From NCBI RefSeq assembly GCF_001280005.1, contig NZ_LGDW01000325.1, forward strand, positions 1-63,293: DNA of 63,293 nt, in the 5' to 3' direction. The notes beneath the pieces are model-generated. The model saw nothing but the letters and a program-made list of their open reading frames with translations. It had not been told where the DNA came from and did no database searches. The position numbers were made by a program, and so were the translations under genes. Shown here piece after piece: positions 46,236 through 54,244 of the stretch (position 1 is its first letter; each line of letters begins with the position of its first letter). This stretch comes from Streptomyces sp. NRRL WC-3618. GTDB lineage: Bacteria > Actinomycetota > Actinomycetes > Streptomycetales > Streptomycetaceae.

Positions 46236-48362
46236 TCAGCGCCGCCCCTTGGGCGTGCCGGGCGGCGGCGGTGGCGGAGGCGGCGGTGGGGGAGGAGTCC
46301 GCTTCTCCGGCACGGATCCCGAGGAGCCGCCGCCGCGCCATCCGGGCCGTCGTGGGGGCGGCGAGATCGGCCTGGCCATGGTGGGCAGGCCGTACATGCT
46401 CTCGGGCGGCAGCTCTTCCTCACCCGAACCGCCGCCTTCCCCTGAATCAGGGCCAGCACCCGAGCCGCTGTCCGCGCCCGGCCCCCGATGCTCTCCCGGA
46501 CCGTTCCCCCCGTCGGAACCGGCCCGCTCGGGCGCACTGCTCCGGTCGGGCGACCACGCCCCCGTCCGCGGAGCATCGGGCGTCCACCCGCCCTCGTACG
46601 GACGCCCGCTGTCCGGGCCCCAGCCGCTCCCAGGCGGCGGCCCGGCTCCGCCCCCTGCCCCGGCCCCCTGCCCGCCCCCGTAGGGCCGCCACGTCTCGGC
46701 CGGCCGCGCGTCCTCGGGTTCCGCAAGCTCCTCGGGGCGTCGTAGGTACGGATTGGTGTCGCGGTTCGGCGGCCGGTAGGGCGAGCCGGGCGCGTACGGG
46801 CCGGGGTGCGCACCGGGGCCGCCGGCCTGCTCCGGGCGACCGCCGAACCGCGCTTCCAAGGCCACCGCCCCCGACACCCCGCCAGCTCCCACTGCCGCCT
46901 CCGCCCCACCCGGTCCCGCCGCCCGGCCCCACGCGTCACCCAGTGCCAACGGCACCGCCCGCCACCCCGCCGCCCCGCTCGCGTACGCCAGCAGCGCACC
47001 CACGGCTCCCGCGCCCGCGCCCCACAGCGCGCCCAGCAGCAGGGCCGCGATCAGTTGCCCGTGCAGTTCGATTCCGGCGCCGAACGCGTCGAAGCCCAGC
47101 ACCGAGATCGACGCGTCCACGGACACCTCCGCCAGCCAGGCGAGCAGCGGCAACGCCACCGCGGTCACCGCGCCCAGCCGCAGCGCGCAGCGGCCGGCGA
47201 AACGCAGGGCACCCGGATCCCGTACGGCGGGAGGCACTCGCCTGTCGATGGCGTCGGGGCCGACACCGCGTGCCAGCGGCGTCCGTGCCGCCGCGAGGAT
47301 GCCCGCGAGCAGCATCAGCAAGGCCGCCGCGACCCCCAGTAGCCACACCCGGCTGTCCAGTTCGGCCAGTCTGTCGAGGCTGACCGACTGGTCGTCCGGC
47401 GAGCTGAGGAGCCGGTCCAGGGGGTCCGGCAGGAAGTTCACCAGCACTCCGGACGCGCTGCCGTCGAACGGGACGAACAGGCCGATCGGGATACCCAGCC
47501 AGACCCCGTTGGGGGCGCCGAGCAGGGCCGCGCCCGCGATGCGCCGGGGGTGGGCGTCGCCGATCGCCGCGTACGACGCCGCCGCGAGCCCCGCCGCCAC
47601 CGCCACCAGCGCCACGGTGACGAGGGCGGACACCGCCGGACGTACGACGCGGTGGACCGTTTCCCAGCCGCGCGGCACGGGAGTGCGACGGGACGCCAGG
47701 AGGGCGATCGCCAGGACCGCGGCCGCCCAGACCAGGCCGCCGAGCAGAGTGGGGAGGGTGTCGACGGTGAAGCCGACGGCCGCCTTCGCGTCGATCAGGT
47801 CGCCGACCCGGTCGGGCAGCAGACCGCCGATGTCGCCGACCCCGGGGATCTCGAGCCCCCCGCTTCCGCCGCCCGTACCCGGCAGATCATCGAGGCCCAG
47901 GCCGCCGCCGTCGATCGTGATGACGTCGTGTCCCGCCCAGGCGAGTCCGCCCAGGATCGCCACGAAAAAGGCGACTGTCGTGCCCGCGCGCGCGAGGAGC
48001 TCGGACGGAGACACCACCGCTCCCGCCCTGCGCAGGGACCGTAAGAAGAACCAGGACAAAAGCACCGCACCCGCGAGGCCGACGCCCAGTGGCGCGATCT
48101 CGATGGCGGTCGCCGCCTCCGCCCCTTGCAGGCCGAAGGCCGACACGTCGCCGGACGGTGTGACCGAACCACCCGCCCCAAGTGCCACGACCGCCGCGGT
48201 CATCGGCCCCAGCGAGGCCGTGGAGTCCGCCTCCAGCAGATGCAGTCCGAGCGCCGCCGTTCCCGTCATCCCGATCAACGCCCAGCTCACGGCGACGATC
48301 GCGGAGAGCGCCACTTCTCCCCAGGGCAGCCTGTGCCCCTGCTCGGATGTCCCGATGTTCAT
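46236..48362 (-). CDS. Streptophobe family membrane protein
   Basis: A 708-residue hydrophobic protein with about ten to twelve membrane segments (for example SAIVAVSWALIGMTGTAALG near the start and LIAALLLGALWGAGAGAVGA around residue 450). A Gly/Pro/Ser-rich cytoplasmic C-terminus of about 200 residues ends in a run of twelve prolines before GTPKGRR. This matches the streptomycete-restricted streptophobe family as I know it; function unknown. The frame extends upstream to 48587, but MNIGTSEQGHRLPWGE at 48362 has a GGGGGG-type ribosome binding site and begins the conserved part. It is divergent from the FHA-ABC transporter; a link between the two is possible. Confidence 0.8.
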   Translation of the reverse strand: MNIGTSEQGHRLPWGEVALSAIVAVSWALIGMTGTAALGLHLLEADSTASLGPMTAAVVALGAGGSVTPSGDVSAFGLQGAEAATAIEIAPLGVGLAGAVLLSWFFLRSLRRAGAVVSPSELLARAGTTVAFFVAILGGLAWAGHDVITIDGGGLGLDDLPGTGGGSGGLEIPGVGDIGGLLPDRVGDLIDAKAAVGFTVDTLPTLLGGLVWAAAVLAIALLASRRTPVPRGWETVHRVVRPAVSALVTVALVAVAAGLAAASYAAIGDAHPRRIAGAALLGAPNGVWLGIPIGLFVPFDGSASGVLVNFLPDPLDRLLSSPDDQSVSLDRLAELDSRVWLLGVAAALLMLLAGILAAARTPLARGVGPDAIDRRVPPAVRDPGALRFAGRCALRLGAVTAVALPLLAWLAEVSVDASISVLGFDAFGAGIELHGQLIAALLLGALWGAGAGAVGALLAYASGAAGWRAVPLALGDAWGRAAGPGGAEAAVGAGGVSGAVALEARFGGRPEQAGGPGAHPGPYAPGSPYRPPNRDTNPYLRRPEELAEPEDARPAETWRPYGGGQGAGAGGGAGPPPGSGWGPDSGRPYEGGWTPDAPRTGAWSPDRSSAPERAGSDGGNGPGEHRGPGADSGSGAGPDSGEGGGSGEEELPPESMYGLPTMARPISPPPRRPGWRGGGSSGSVPEKRTPPPPPPPPPPPPGTPKGRR

Positions 48363-48551
48363 CGTCGGCCCCCCGATCCGCGCGGCGGCGTCCACCGCAC
48401 GTGTCCCCCCTCGCGTGGGATTACCACTCTCCGGGCCTGTCTCCACCCCGTCAACGGCGCGTCGCTGTCCGCTTCCACGCCCCTTCCGCAAGACCCGACT
48501 TTCGGTCAGGGGACTGAGCCTGGAATAGTTCCCCACGATGTTCGACATCCC

Positions 48552-48557
48552 TAGACT
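48552..48557 (+). promoter_or_regulatory. -10 element of the FHA-ABC gene
   Basis: TAGACT, 35 nt before the chosen GTG. A start at 48538 would lie upstream of this -10 and so could not be translated from it, which supports the shorter protein. No good -35 is seen. Confidence 0.4.
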
Positions 48558-48591
48558 CCCCGTGTTGGGGCAAATTTCGGGGGACAACTCA

Positions 48592-51123
48592 GTGGGGCAT
48601 GGAGTGCCGGAACTCGTACTCGAATTGAACGGACGGACCTGGACGCTCGAATCGTCCAGGCCTTACACCCTCGGACGCGATCCGCAGGGTGACATCGTGC
48701 TCGATGACGCCAGGGTTTCCTGGCGGCACGCCACGATCAGCTGGGGCGGCCGGAGTTGGGTCATTGAGGACCACGGCAGCACCAACGGCACCTTTGTGCA
48801 GGGGCAGCGCATCCACCAGATGGAGGTGGGTCCGGGCTCGGCCGTCCATCTCGGCAACGCGACCGACGGCCCGCGTCTGAGCCTCTCCAGCGGCGTCGCC
48901 TCGGCCGCGACACCGCAAGTGGCCCAGGCGCAGCAGCCGTTCGCGGCCCAGGGCGCCGGCCCCGGCTGGGCTCAGCAGCCCCAGCAGCAGACGCCGGAAC
49001 AGAGCTGGCCGCAGCCAGAACCACAGCAGCACGCCGCCGCGATCCCGCAGCAGCACGGCCCCGGCGCGGGGGCGGGGGCAGGGGCGGCGCCGGTGTACGG
49101 CGACCGCAGCCCGACCACCTTCCACCAGCTGCTCCTCGGCCGGGTGATGCGCATCGGCCGCGCCCTGGAGAACGAACTGGTCGTCTCCGACCTCCAGGTC
49201 TCCCGCCACCACGCCGAGTTCCACGCGACGCCCGACGGCCGCTTCGAGATCCGCGACCTGGGCTCGCACAACGGCACGTACGTCAACGGCATGCCGATGA
49301 CCAAGGGCGGCACGGCGCTGCTCGGCCAGGGCGACATCGTCGGCGTCGGCCACTCCACGTACCGCCTGGTCGGCGACCGTCTGGAGGAGTTCGTCGACAC
49401 CGGCGAGATCTCCTTCTCGGCCCGCCATCTGACGGTCACGGTGGACGGCGGCAAGCAGATCCTCAAGGACGTCTCCTTCGGCGTCCCGGAGAAGTCGCTG
49501 ATCGCGGTCATCGGCCCGTCGGGCTCCGGCAAGTCGACGCTCCTGAAGGCGCTCACGGGCTACCGGCCGGCCAACCAGGGCGACGTCCTCTACGACAACC
49601 GCAACCTGTACAAGCAGTTCGCCGAGCTGCGCCAGCGCATCGGTCTGGTCCCGCAGGACGACATCCTGCACAAGGAACTGACCGTCAAGAAGGCCCTCAA
49701 GTACGCGGCCAAACTGCGCTTCCCCGCCGACACCACGACTCAGGAGCGCGAGCACCGCATTGACGAGGTGCTGCGCGAGCTGAAGCTCGACATCCACAAG
49801 GAGAAGAAGGTCACCTCCCTCTCCGGCGGCCAGCGCAAGCGCGTGTCGGTGGCCCTGGAGCTCCTCACCAAACCGTCGCTGATCTTCCTGGACGAGCCGA
49901 CCTCCGGCCTCGACCCGGGCATGGACCGTGACGTCATGCAGCTGCTGCGCGGCCTCGCCGACGACGGGCGTACGGTCCTGGTCGTCACGCACTCCGTGGC
50001 CGAACTGGCGCTGTGCGACAAGCTCCTGGTGATGGCGCCGGGCGGCGCGGTGGCGTACTTCGGCCCGCCCGAGGAGGCCCTGAACTTCTTCGGCTACGAC
50101 ACCTGGGCCGATGTCTTCTCCGCCTTCGAGAACTACCGCGACTACGACTGGGCCGGGCGCTGGAAGGGCTCGCAGCACTACCAGATGTACGCCGCGGACA
50201 TCGACGCCGTCGCCCCGCAGTCCGTAGACATGCCACCCGCACAGGCCATGCGCCCGCCGAAGCCGCAGGGCTGGGGCTCACAGCTGATGACCCTGATCCG
50301 GCGCTACACGGCCGTCATCGTCTCCGACAAGGGCTTCCTGGCGCTCACGGTGATCCTGCCCGCGGTGCTCGGCGCGGTGAGCCTGCTCATCGACCCGGAC
50401 AAGACCCTGCTGCCGGGCAAGATCGGCAGAAGCGGTCTCAACATCCCGAACGGCACGGCCACCACCGTTCTCCTCATCCTCGCGGTCGGCGCCTGCTTCG
50501 CCGGCGCGGCCAACTCCGTGCGCGAGCTGATCAAGGAACGGGTCATCTACGAACGGGAGCGCGCGACCGGCCTGTCGCGCTCCGCGTATCTGATGTCCAA
50601 GGTGATCGTCCTCGGCTTCATCACGGTGCTGCAGGGGCTCATGGTCGGCGCGATCGGCTTCGCCAACCGCACGATCCCTGACGAGGGCCTGATCTTCGGC
50701 AAGCTCGTGCTGCTCGAACTCTCCATCCCGATCATGGCGCTCGGCTTCGCGTCGATGATGTTCGGCCTGGTCATCTCCTCCCTGGTGAAGACCTCGGAGA
50801 AGACCATGCCGCTGCTCGTCATGTTCGCGATCATCCAGGTCGTGTTCACCGGCTGCCTGTTCATCCTGCACGGCAACATCGGCGTCAACGAGTTCTCGTA
50901 TCTGATGCCGTCCCGCTGGGCGGTCGCCGCCGCCGGCGCCACGCTGGACTTCAACAAGATCAGCCCGAATGTCGACGACCCCGGCAGCACGGACCCGCTC
51001 TGGGACCACACCGCCACCGCCTGGGGCATCGACATGGCCGCCCTGATCGCCCTCGGCGTGATCTGCGGCTTCTTCGTGGCCCGCTTCCTGCGGCGCCACG
51101 AGCCCGAGGTCATGCGTAAGTGA
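48592..51123 (+). CDS. FHA-FHA-ABC transporter fusion (Rv1747-like)
   Basis: An 843-residue fused transporter. FHA domain 1 (residues about 20-80) has YTLGRDPQGDIVLDDARVSW and DHGSTNGTFV; a Gln/Pro/Gly-rich linker follows. FHA domain 2 (about 180-240) has RIGRALENELVV, VSRHHAEF and LGSHNGTYVNG. The ABC cassette has Walker A GPSGSGKST (about 308-316), signature LSGGQRKRVS near 410 and Walker B LIFLDEPTSGLD near 430. A six-helix ABC-2-type permease domain fills about 565-835. The plan equals M. tuberculosis Rv1747, whose FHA domains bind phosphothreonines placed by PknF; a Ser/Thr-kinase link is therefore likely. Export of cell-wall lipid or glycan precursors is plausible. Confidence 0.93.
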   Translation: MGHGVPELVLELNGRTWTLESSRPYTLGRDPQGDIVLDDARVSWRHATISWGGRSWVIEDHGSTNGTFVQGQRIHQMEVGPGSAVHLGNATDGPRLSLSSGVASAATPQVAQAQQPFAAQGAGPGWAQQPQQQTPEQSWPQPEPQQHAAAIPQQHGPGAGAGAGAAPVYGDRSPTTFHQLLLGRVMRIGRALENELVVSDLQVSRHHAEFHATPDGRFEIRDLGSHNGTYVNGMPMTKGGTALLGQGDIVGVGHSTYRLVGDRLEEFVDTGEISFSARHLTVTVDGGKQILKDVSFGVPEKSLIAVIGPSGSGKSTLLKALTGYRPANQGDVLYDNRNLYKQFAELRQRIGLVPQDDILHKELTVKKALKYAAKLRFPADTTTQEREHRIDEVLRELKLDIHKEKKVTSLSGGQRKRVSVALELLTKPSLIFLDEPTSGLDPGMDRDVMQLLRGLADDGRTVLVVTHSVAELALCDKLLVMAPGGAVAYFGPPEEALNFFGYDTWADVFSAFENYRDYDWAGRWKGSQHYQMYAADIDAVAPQSVDMPPAQAMRPPKPQGWGSQLMTLIRRYTAVIVSDKGFLALTVILPAVLGAVSLLIDPDKTLLPGKIGRSGLNIPNGTATTVLLILAVGACFAGAANSVRELIKERVIYERERATGLSRSAYLMSKVIVLGFITVLQGLMVGAIGFANRTIPDEGLIFGKLVLLELSIPIMALGFASMMFGLVISSLVKTSEKTMPLLVMFAIIQVVFTGCLFILHGNIGVNEFSYLMPSRWAVAAAGATLDFNKISPNVDDPGSTDPLWDHTATAWGIDMAALIALGVICGFFVARFLRRHEPEVMRK

Positions 51124-51142
51124 CCACGGCCGTACGACGGTG

Positions 51143-51174
51143 AAGGGCGGCACCCCGGTGGGGGTGCCGCCCTT
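51143..51174. terminator. 14-bp terminator between FHA-ABC and SLT genes
   Basis: Perfect arms 51143-51156 and 51161-51174 with a 4-nt loop between convergent genes; the plus strand continues with CTTTCGCC. Confidence 0.7.
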
Positions 51175-51207
51175 TCGCCTTGTACGAGTCAGAGGTCCGC
51201 GCAGGCC

Positions 51208-51975
51208 TCAGTACGCGCTGTCGACGTTGTCGATCGAGCCGTACTTGTCGGCCGCGTAGTTGGCGGCGGCCGTGATGTTGGCGACCGGGTTGTAGATGTT
51301 CGTCGACGTACCGGAGACGTGGTACGCGTCGAAGGTCGGCGGGATGACCTGGAGCAGGCCCTTCGACGGGATGCCGTTGATGGCGTTGATGTCCCAGTTG
51401 TTGATCGCGTACGGGTTGCCCGAGGACTCCCGCATGATGTTGCGGTACAGGCCGTTGTACGAGCCCGGGATGCCCTTCTTCCCCATGATGGCGAGGGACT
51501 CGCGGATCCAGCCGTCGAGGTTGTTCGGGTACGACTTGGCGGCGGCCTTCCTGAGCGCGGCACGCTTGGCGGACCGGCTCGCGGCCTCCCTCGCCTTGCG
51601 CGCCTTCACCGCAGCCGCCTTCGCCGCGGCCTTCTTCTTCGCGGCCTTCATCGCCGCCTTCTTCGCTGCCGCCTTCTCCGCTGCGGCCTTCTTCGCTGCG
51701 GCGTCGGCGGCCTTCTTCTTCGCCGCGAGGGCGTCGGCCTTCACGGTCGCACCGGCCAGCTGGTCGGTGATGCTCGCCTTCACGTCCTTGAGCTGCGTCT
51801 GGTCGAACACCACAGGAGCGGCGGAGAAGGCCTCGGAGGAGGTCTGCGCGTCGCCGCTCGGCGCGAGGGTGAACGCGAGGACGGCGGCGCTGAGCGTGGC
51901 GGCACCGGCGATCGCGAGCCTGCGGGTCCTGGCCGACATACGACTACGGCCAGGAGCGGTGGTGTTCTTGGGCAT
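51208..51975 (-). CDS. Secreted SLT-type transglycosylase-like protein with Ala/Lys-rich coil
   Basis: A 255-residue exported protein. A signal region covers about residues 1-43 (Arg-rich, then LAIAGAATLSAAVLAFTLAP, AQTSS). Residues about 82-150 are an almost pure Ala/Lys/Arg helix (AAKKAAAEKAAAKKAAMKAA repeats) likely forming a coil or cell-wall-binding tether. The C-terminal SLT-like lysozyme domain has IMRESSGNPYAINNWDINAI with the catalytic Glu, GLLQVIPPTFDAYH and NPVANITAAANYAADKYGSI. It should cleave glycan strands of peptidoglycan. It is preceded by a structured 5' leader (see that entry). ATG 51975 is the only sensible start. Confidence 0.9.
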   Translation of the reverse strand: MPKNTTAPGRSRMSARTRRLAIAGAATLSAAVLAFTLAPSGDAQTSSEAFSAAPVVFDQTQLKDVKASITDQLAGATVKADALAAKKKAADAAAKKAAAEKAAAKKAAMKAAKKKAAAKAAAVKARKAREAASRSAKRAALRKAAAKSYPNNLDGWIRESLAIMGKKGIPGSYNGLYRNIMRESSGNPYAINNWDINAINGIPSKGLLQVIPPTFDAYHVSGTSTNIYNPVANITAAANYAADKYGSIDNVDSAY

Positions 51976-52081
51976 GGGGGTAGGACCTCTTCGAATAGCG
52001 CGGAGGTCGCTCGGCGTCCCGGCGGGACGGGGGTGCTTCCTGCACAAACGCCGCGGGCGGAACCCGCGGCGCTGAGCGACG
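51976..52081 (-). promoter_or_regulatory. Structured 5' leader RNA of the SLT gene (candidate cis-regulator)
   Basis: From an inferred start near 52081 the RNA can fold as a multi-branch junction. The outer stem pairs 52080-52070 with 52016-52006 (10 of 11 pairs). Inside are hairpin 1 at 52049-52071 (9-bp stem, 5-nt loop), hairpin 2 at 52033-52045 (4 bp, loop AGGAA) and hairpin 3 at 52016-52028 (5 bp, 3-nt loop); a few bases compete between the outer stem and hairpins 1 and 3. It does not show the core sequences I know for the c-di-AMP (ydaO) riboswitch common ahead of streptomycete wall hydrolases. Confidence 0.5.
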
Positions 52082-52088
52082 ACAGCCA

Positions 52089-52117
52089 TTCTTAGCGGCC
52101 GCAAAATGGTGTGGCAA
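52089..52117 (-). promoter_or_regulatory. Promoter of the SLT gene
   Basis: On the minus strand TTGCCA (52112-52117) and TAAGAA (52089-52094) are separated by 17 nt, a good housekeeping sigma match. Start expected around 52081-52083, right at the outer stem of the leader. The rest of the gap, 52118-52279, shows no feature I can support. Confidence 0.55.
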
Positions 52118-52279
52118 AGGTGTGACGTACTACGGGGGGTAGTGGACCCGGGTGGGGCAAAATAGGACAGACCGGAGCGTCTTTCCCGCTCACCCCGTGG
52201 ACGTTTGTCTCCTATCACCCCTAGTAAGTGATGTGGACCCTATGTGCGGGGTCACAGGGGGCGGGCGACCGTCTCACTG

Positions 52280-53365
52280 CTAGTTGCGAGAGCAATGCTC
52301 AGTGTGAGGCTCTGTTTCGGACCCGCCCGGAAGGAGGAGATGCACGTCCCCGAACTCGTGCCACAGGTACCGCTCCCGCAGCGCCTCCCCGTACCCCCGG
52401 TCGATCGCCGCCCGCCCCGCTACCGCCTCCAGCATCAGCAGATGCGAGGCCTCCGGCTCGTGCAGCCCCGTCAGCAGCCCGTCGACGACCCGCACCCCGC
52501 GCGCGGGCGTCACCACCAGGTCGGTCCACCCGCCGGCCGCCCGGACCACACCGTCCGGCCCGGCCGCGGACTCCACGGCCCGCACAGCCGTCGTACCGAC
52601 CGCCACGACCCGCCCGCCCCCGGCCCGCACGGCGTTGATCAGCCGCGCCGAGGCCTCCGGCACCGCGAACCGCTCCGGATACGGCGGCTCGTGCGCCTCC
52701 GCGGACGCCACCCCGGTGTGCAGCATGACCGGCGCGAACTGCACACCCCGGCTCACCAGCTCCGCCACCAGCCGCGCGGTGAAGGGCCGAGAGGCACTCG
52801 GCATCTCCGCGCTGCCCGCCCCGTCGCGGGACGGCAGCGCGAACACCGTCTGATAGACGGACAACGGCTGATCGCGCTCCGTATAGGCGTAACGGATGGG
52901 CCGCCCGTACTCCCGCAGAAGAGCCGGCACCCGCCCCTCCACCCGCGCCCACCACAACCGGGGCCCGCCCACCGTCAGCGGCTCCTCCAGGACCAGCCCC
53001 GCGCCCCCGGGCAACCGCACCCTCGTCCCCGCGACCCCGCCCGCACGCACGCGTGTGGTGCCCCTTCCGTCGGGATCCCGCAGCTCGACGGCCCACCGCC
53101 CGTCGTCCCCGAGCGTCGAGAAATGCACCACCACGCGCGCGTACCCGACTCTCCCGTCCACAGCGGCGGCCAGCGTCGACGACGTGTTGACGACGAGCAG
53201 ATCCCCCGCCCGCAACTGCCCGGGCAACTCGACGAACGCGTGATGCGACACCGCGGTCCCCCGCGACACCAGCAGCCGTACGGCGTCCCGGTCCAGCCCC
53301 GGCCCCCGCTGCTCGGCCGGCACCCGCGCCGACAACTCCTCCGGCACCTGTACGGCCAGTGTCAT
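52280..53365 (-). CDS. QueA-like S-adenosylmethionine:tRNA ribosyltransferase-isomerase family protein, diverged
   Basis: A 361-residue protein with QueA architecture: RLLVSRG and GDLLVVNTSST at the N-terminal part, LHTGVASAEAH, and the well-conserved GGRVVAVGTTAVRAVESAAG near residue 275. Yet two hallmark motifs are altered: the usual NDTRVxPARL is NTSSTLAAAV and the HxMHSE-type motif is missing (EPPYPERFAV). It may therefore not make epoxyqueuosine; no tgt, queC or other queuosine gene is nearby. ATG 53365 overlaps the SDR stop by 4 nt. Function in actinobacteria unknown. Confidence 0.8.
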   Translation of the reverse strand: MTLAVQVPEELSARVPAEQRGPGLDRDAVRLLVSRGTAVSHHAFVELPGQLRAGDLLVVNTSSTLAAAVDGRVGYARVVVHFSTLGDDGRWAVELRDPDGRGTTRVRAGGVAGTRVRLPGGAGLVLEEPLTVGGPRLWWARVEGRVPALLREYGRPIRYAYTERDQPLSVYQTVFALPSRDGAGSAEMPSASRPFTARLVAELVSRGVQFAPVMLHTGVASAEAHEPPYPERFAVPEASARLINAVRAGGGRVVAVGTTAVRAVESAAGPDGVVRAAGGWTDLVVTPARGVRVVDGLLTGLHEPEASHLLMLEAVAGRAAIDRGYGEALRERYLWHEFGDVHLLLPGGSETEPHTEHCSRN

Positions 53366-54057
53366 CGCCCCTCCAGCAGGAACGGCGCCGAGTACCGGCC
53401 ACTCGCCGGCCGCACGTCCAGCAGCCGCAGAAAGGCGGGTACGACGCTGCCGGGCGCCGGCCGCGGGTCGGCGTCGTCCGGTACGGCCGCCGCGTACAGG
53501 TCCGTCCCCATGTCACCGGGATCGACCGCCCAGACGCGTACCCCCGGTTCCTCCTCCCCGAGCACCGCCGCCAGCTGATCCAGCGCCGCCTTGGACGCCC
53601 CGTAGCCGCCCCACGTCTCGTACGCCTCGGCCGCCGCGTCCGAACTCACAGCGATCACCGTTCCGGCCGCGGACGCCCTGAGCAGCGGCAACGCCTCCTG
53701 GACCAGACCCAGCGCGGCCACCACATTCACCTCCAGCGCCCGCCGCAGCCCCTCCAGGGACAGCGCCTCCAGCCGTACGAGAGGTTCGGCGCCCAACGCG
53801 CTCGCGTTGCTCACCAGGAGGTCGAGGCCACCCAGCTTCCACGCGGCCGCCACCAGCCCTTCCCGGTGACCGGCGTCCGTGACATCCCCGGGCAGGGCCT
53901 CCACCCTCCCTCCGTACGCCGAGAGCGCCTCAGCGGTGGCGTGCAGGACCTCCGGGGTCCTGGCGTCCAGTACGAGATCCCAGCCGCGTTGCGCGAGCGC
54001 CGAGGCCAGCGCCCGCCCGAGCCCCTTGGACGCCCCCGTGATGACCGCTACTGACAT
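53362..54057 (-). CDS. SDR family oxidoreductase coupled to the QueA-like gene
   Basis: A 231-residue classical SDR with intact features: TGASKGLG (residues 7-14), NAS at 84-86, Ser138/139, and catalytic Tyr152-Lys156 (YGASK). The C-terminus is shorter than in FabG-type enzymes and diverges after GDMGTDLYAAAVP. Start ATG 54057 has GAGGGGA about 9 nt upstream. Overlap with the QueA-like gene suggests a joint function. Substrate unknown. Confidence 0.88.
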   Translation of the reverse strand: MSVAVITGASKGLGRALASALAQRGWDLVLDARTPEVLHATAEALSAYGGRVEALPGDVTDAGHREGLVAAAWKLGGLDLLVSNASALGAEPLVRLEALSLEGLRRALEVNVVAALGLVQEALPLLRASAAGTVIAVSSDAAAEAYETWGGYGASKAALDQLAAVLGEEEPGVRVWAVDPGDMGTDLYAAAVPDDADPRPAPGSVVPAFLRLLDVRPASGRYSAPFLLEGR

Positions 54058-54244
54058 GACACGCGTCCCCTCGTCCTCGGCTGCCGGTGATCGGCAGCAC
54101 ACCCAACGTAGGAACGGGACCGTCCCGGCCGCCTCGTCCGGGGGCCGCAATACGGCGGGGCCCTTCGCCCTAGTCCCTTCGCCCGAGGCGGGGGCCGCCA
54201 CAGGTCGGATACGCGCTGTCACACCCCGCCGGTACCGTGAGGAC

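Noticed and set aside
48589..50178. 529-codon frame antisense to the FHA-ABC gene
   Set aside because: Composition is Val/Ala/Asp/Arg shadow-like while the plus strand encodes clear FHA and ABC motifs.
51976..52260. c-di-AMP (ydaO) riboswitch upstream of the SLT gene
   Set aside because: Considered because streptomycete wall hydrolases often have one, but the conserved core elements I know are not present; the region is listed instead as an unassigned structured leader.
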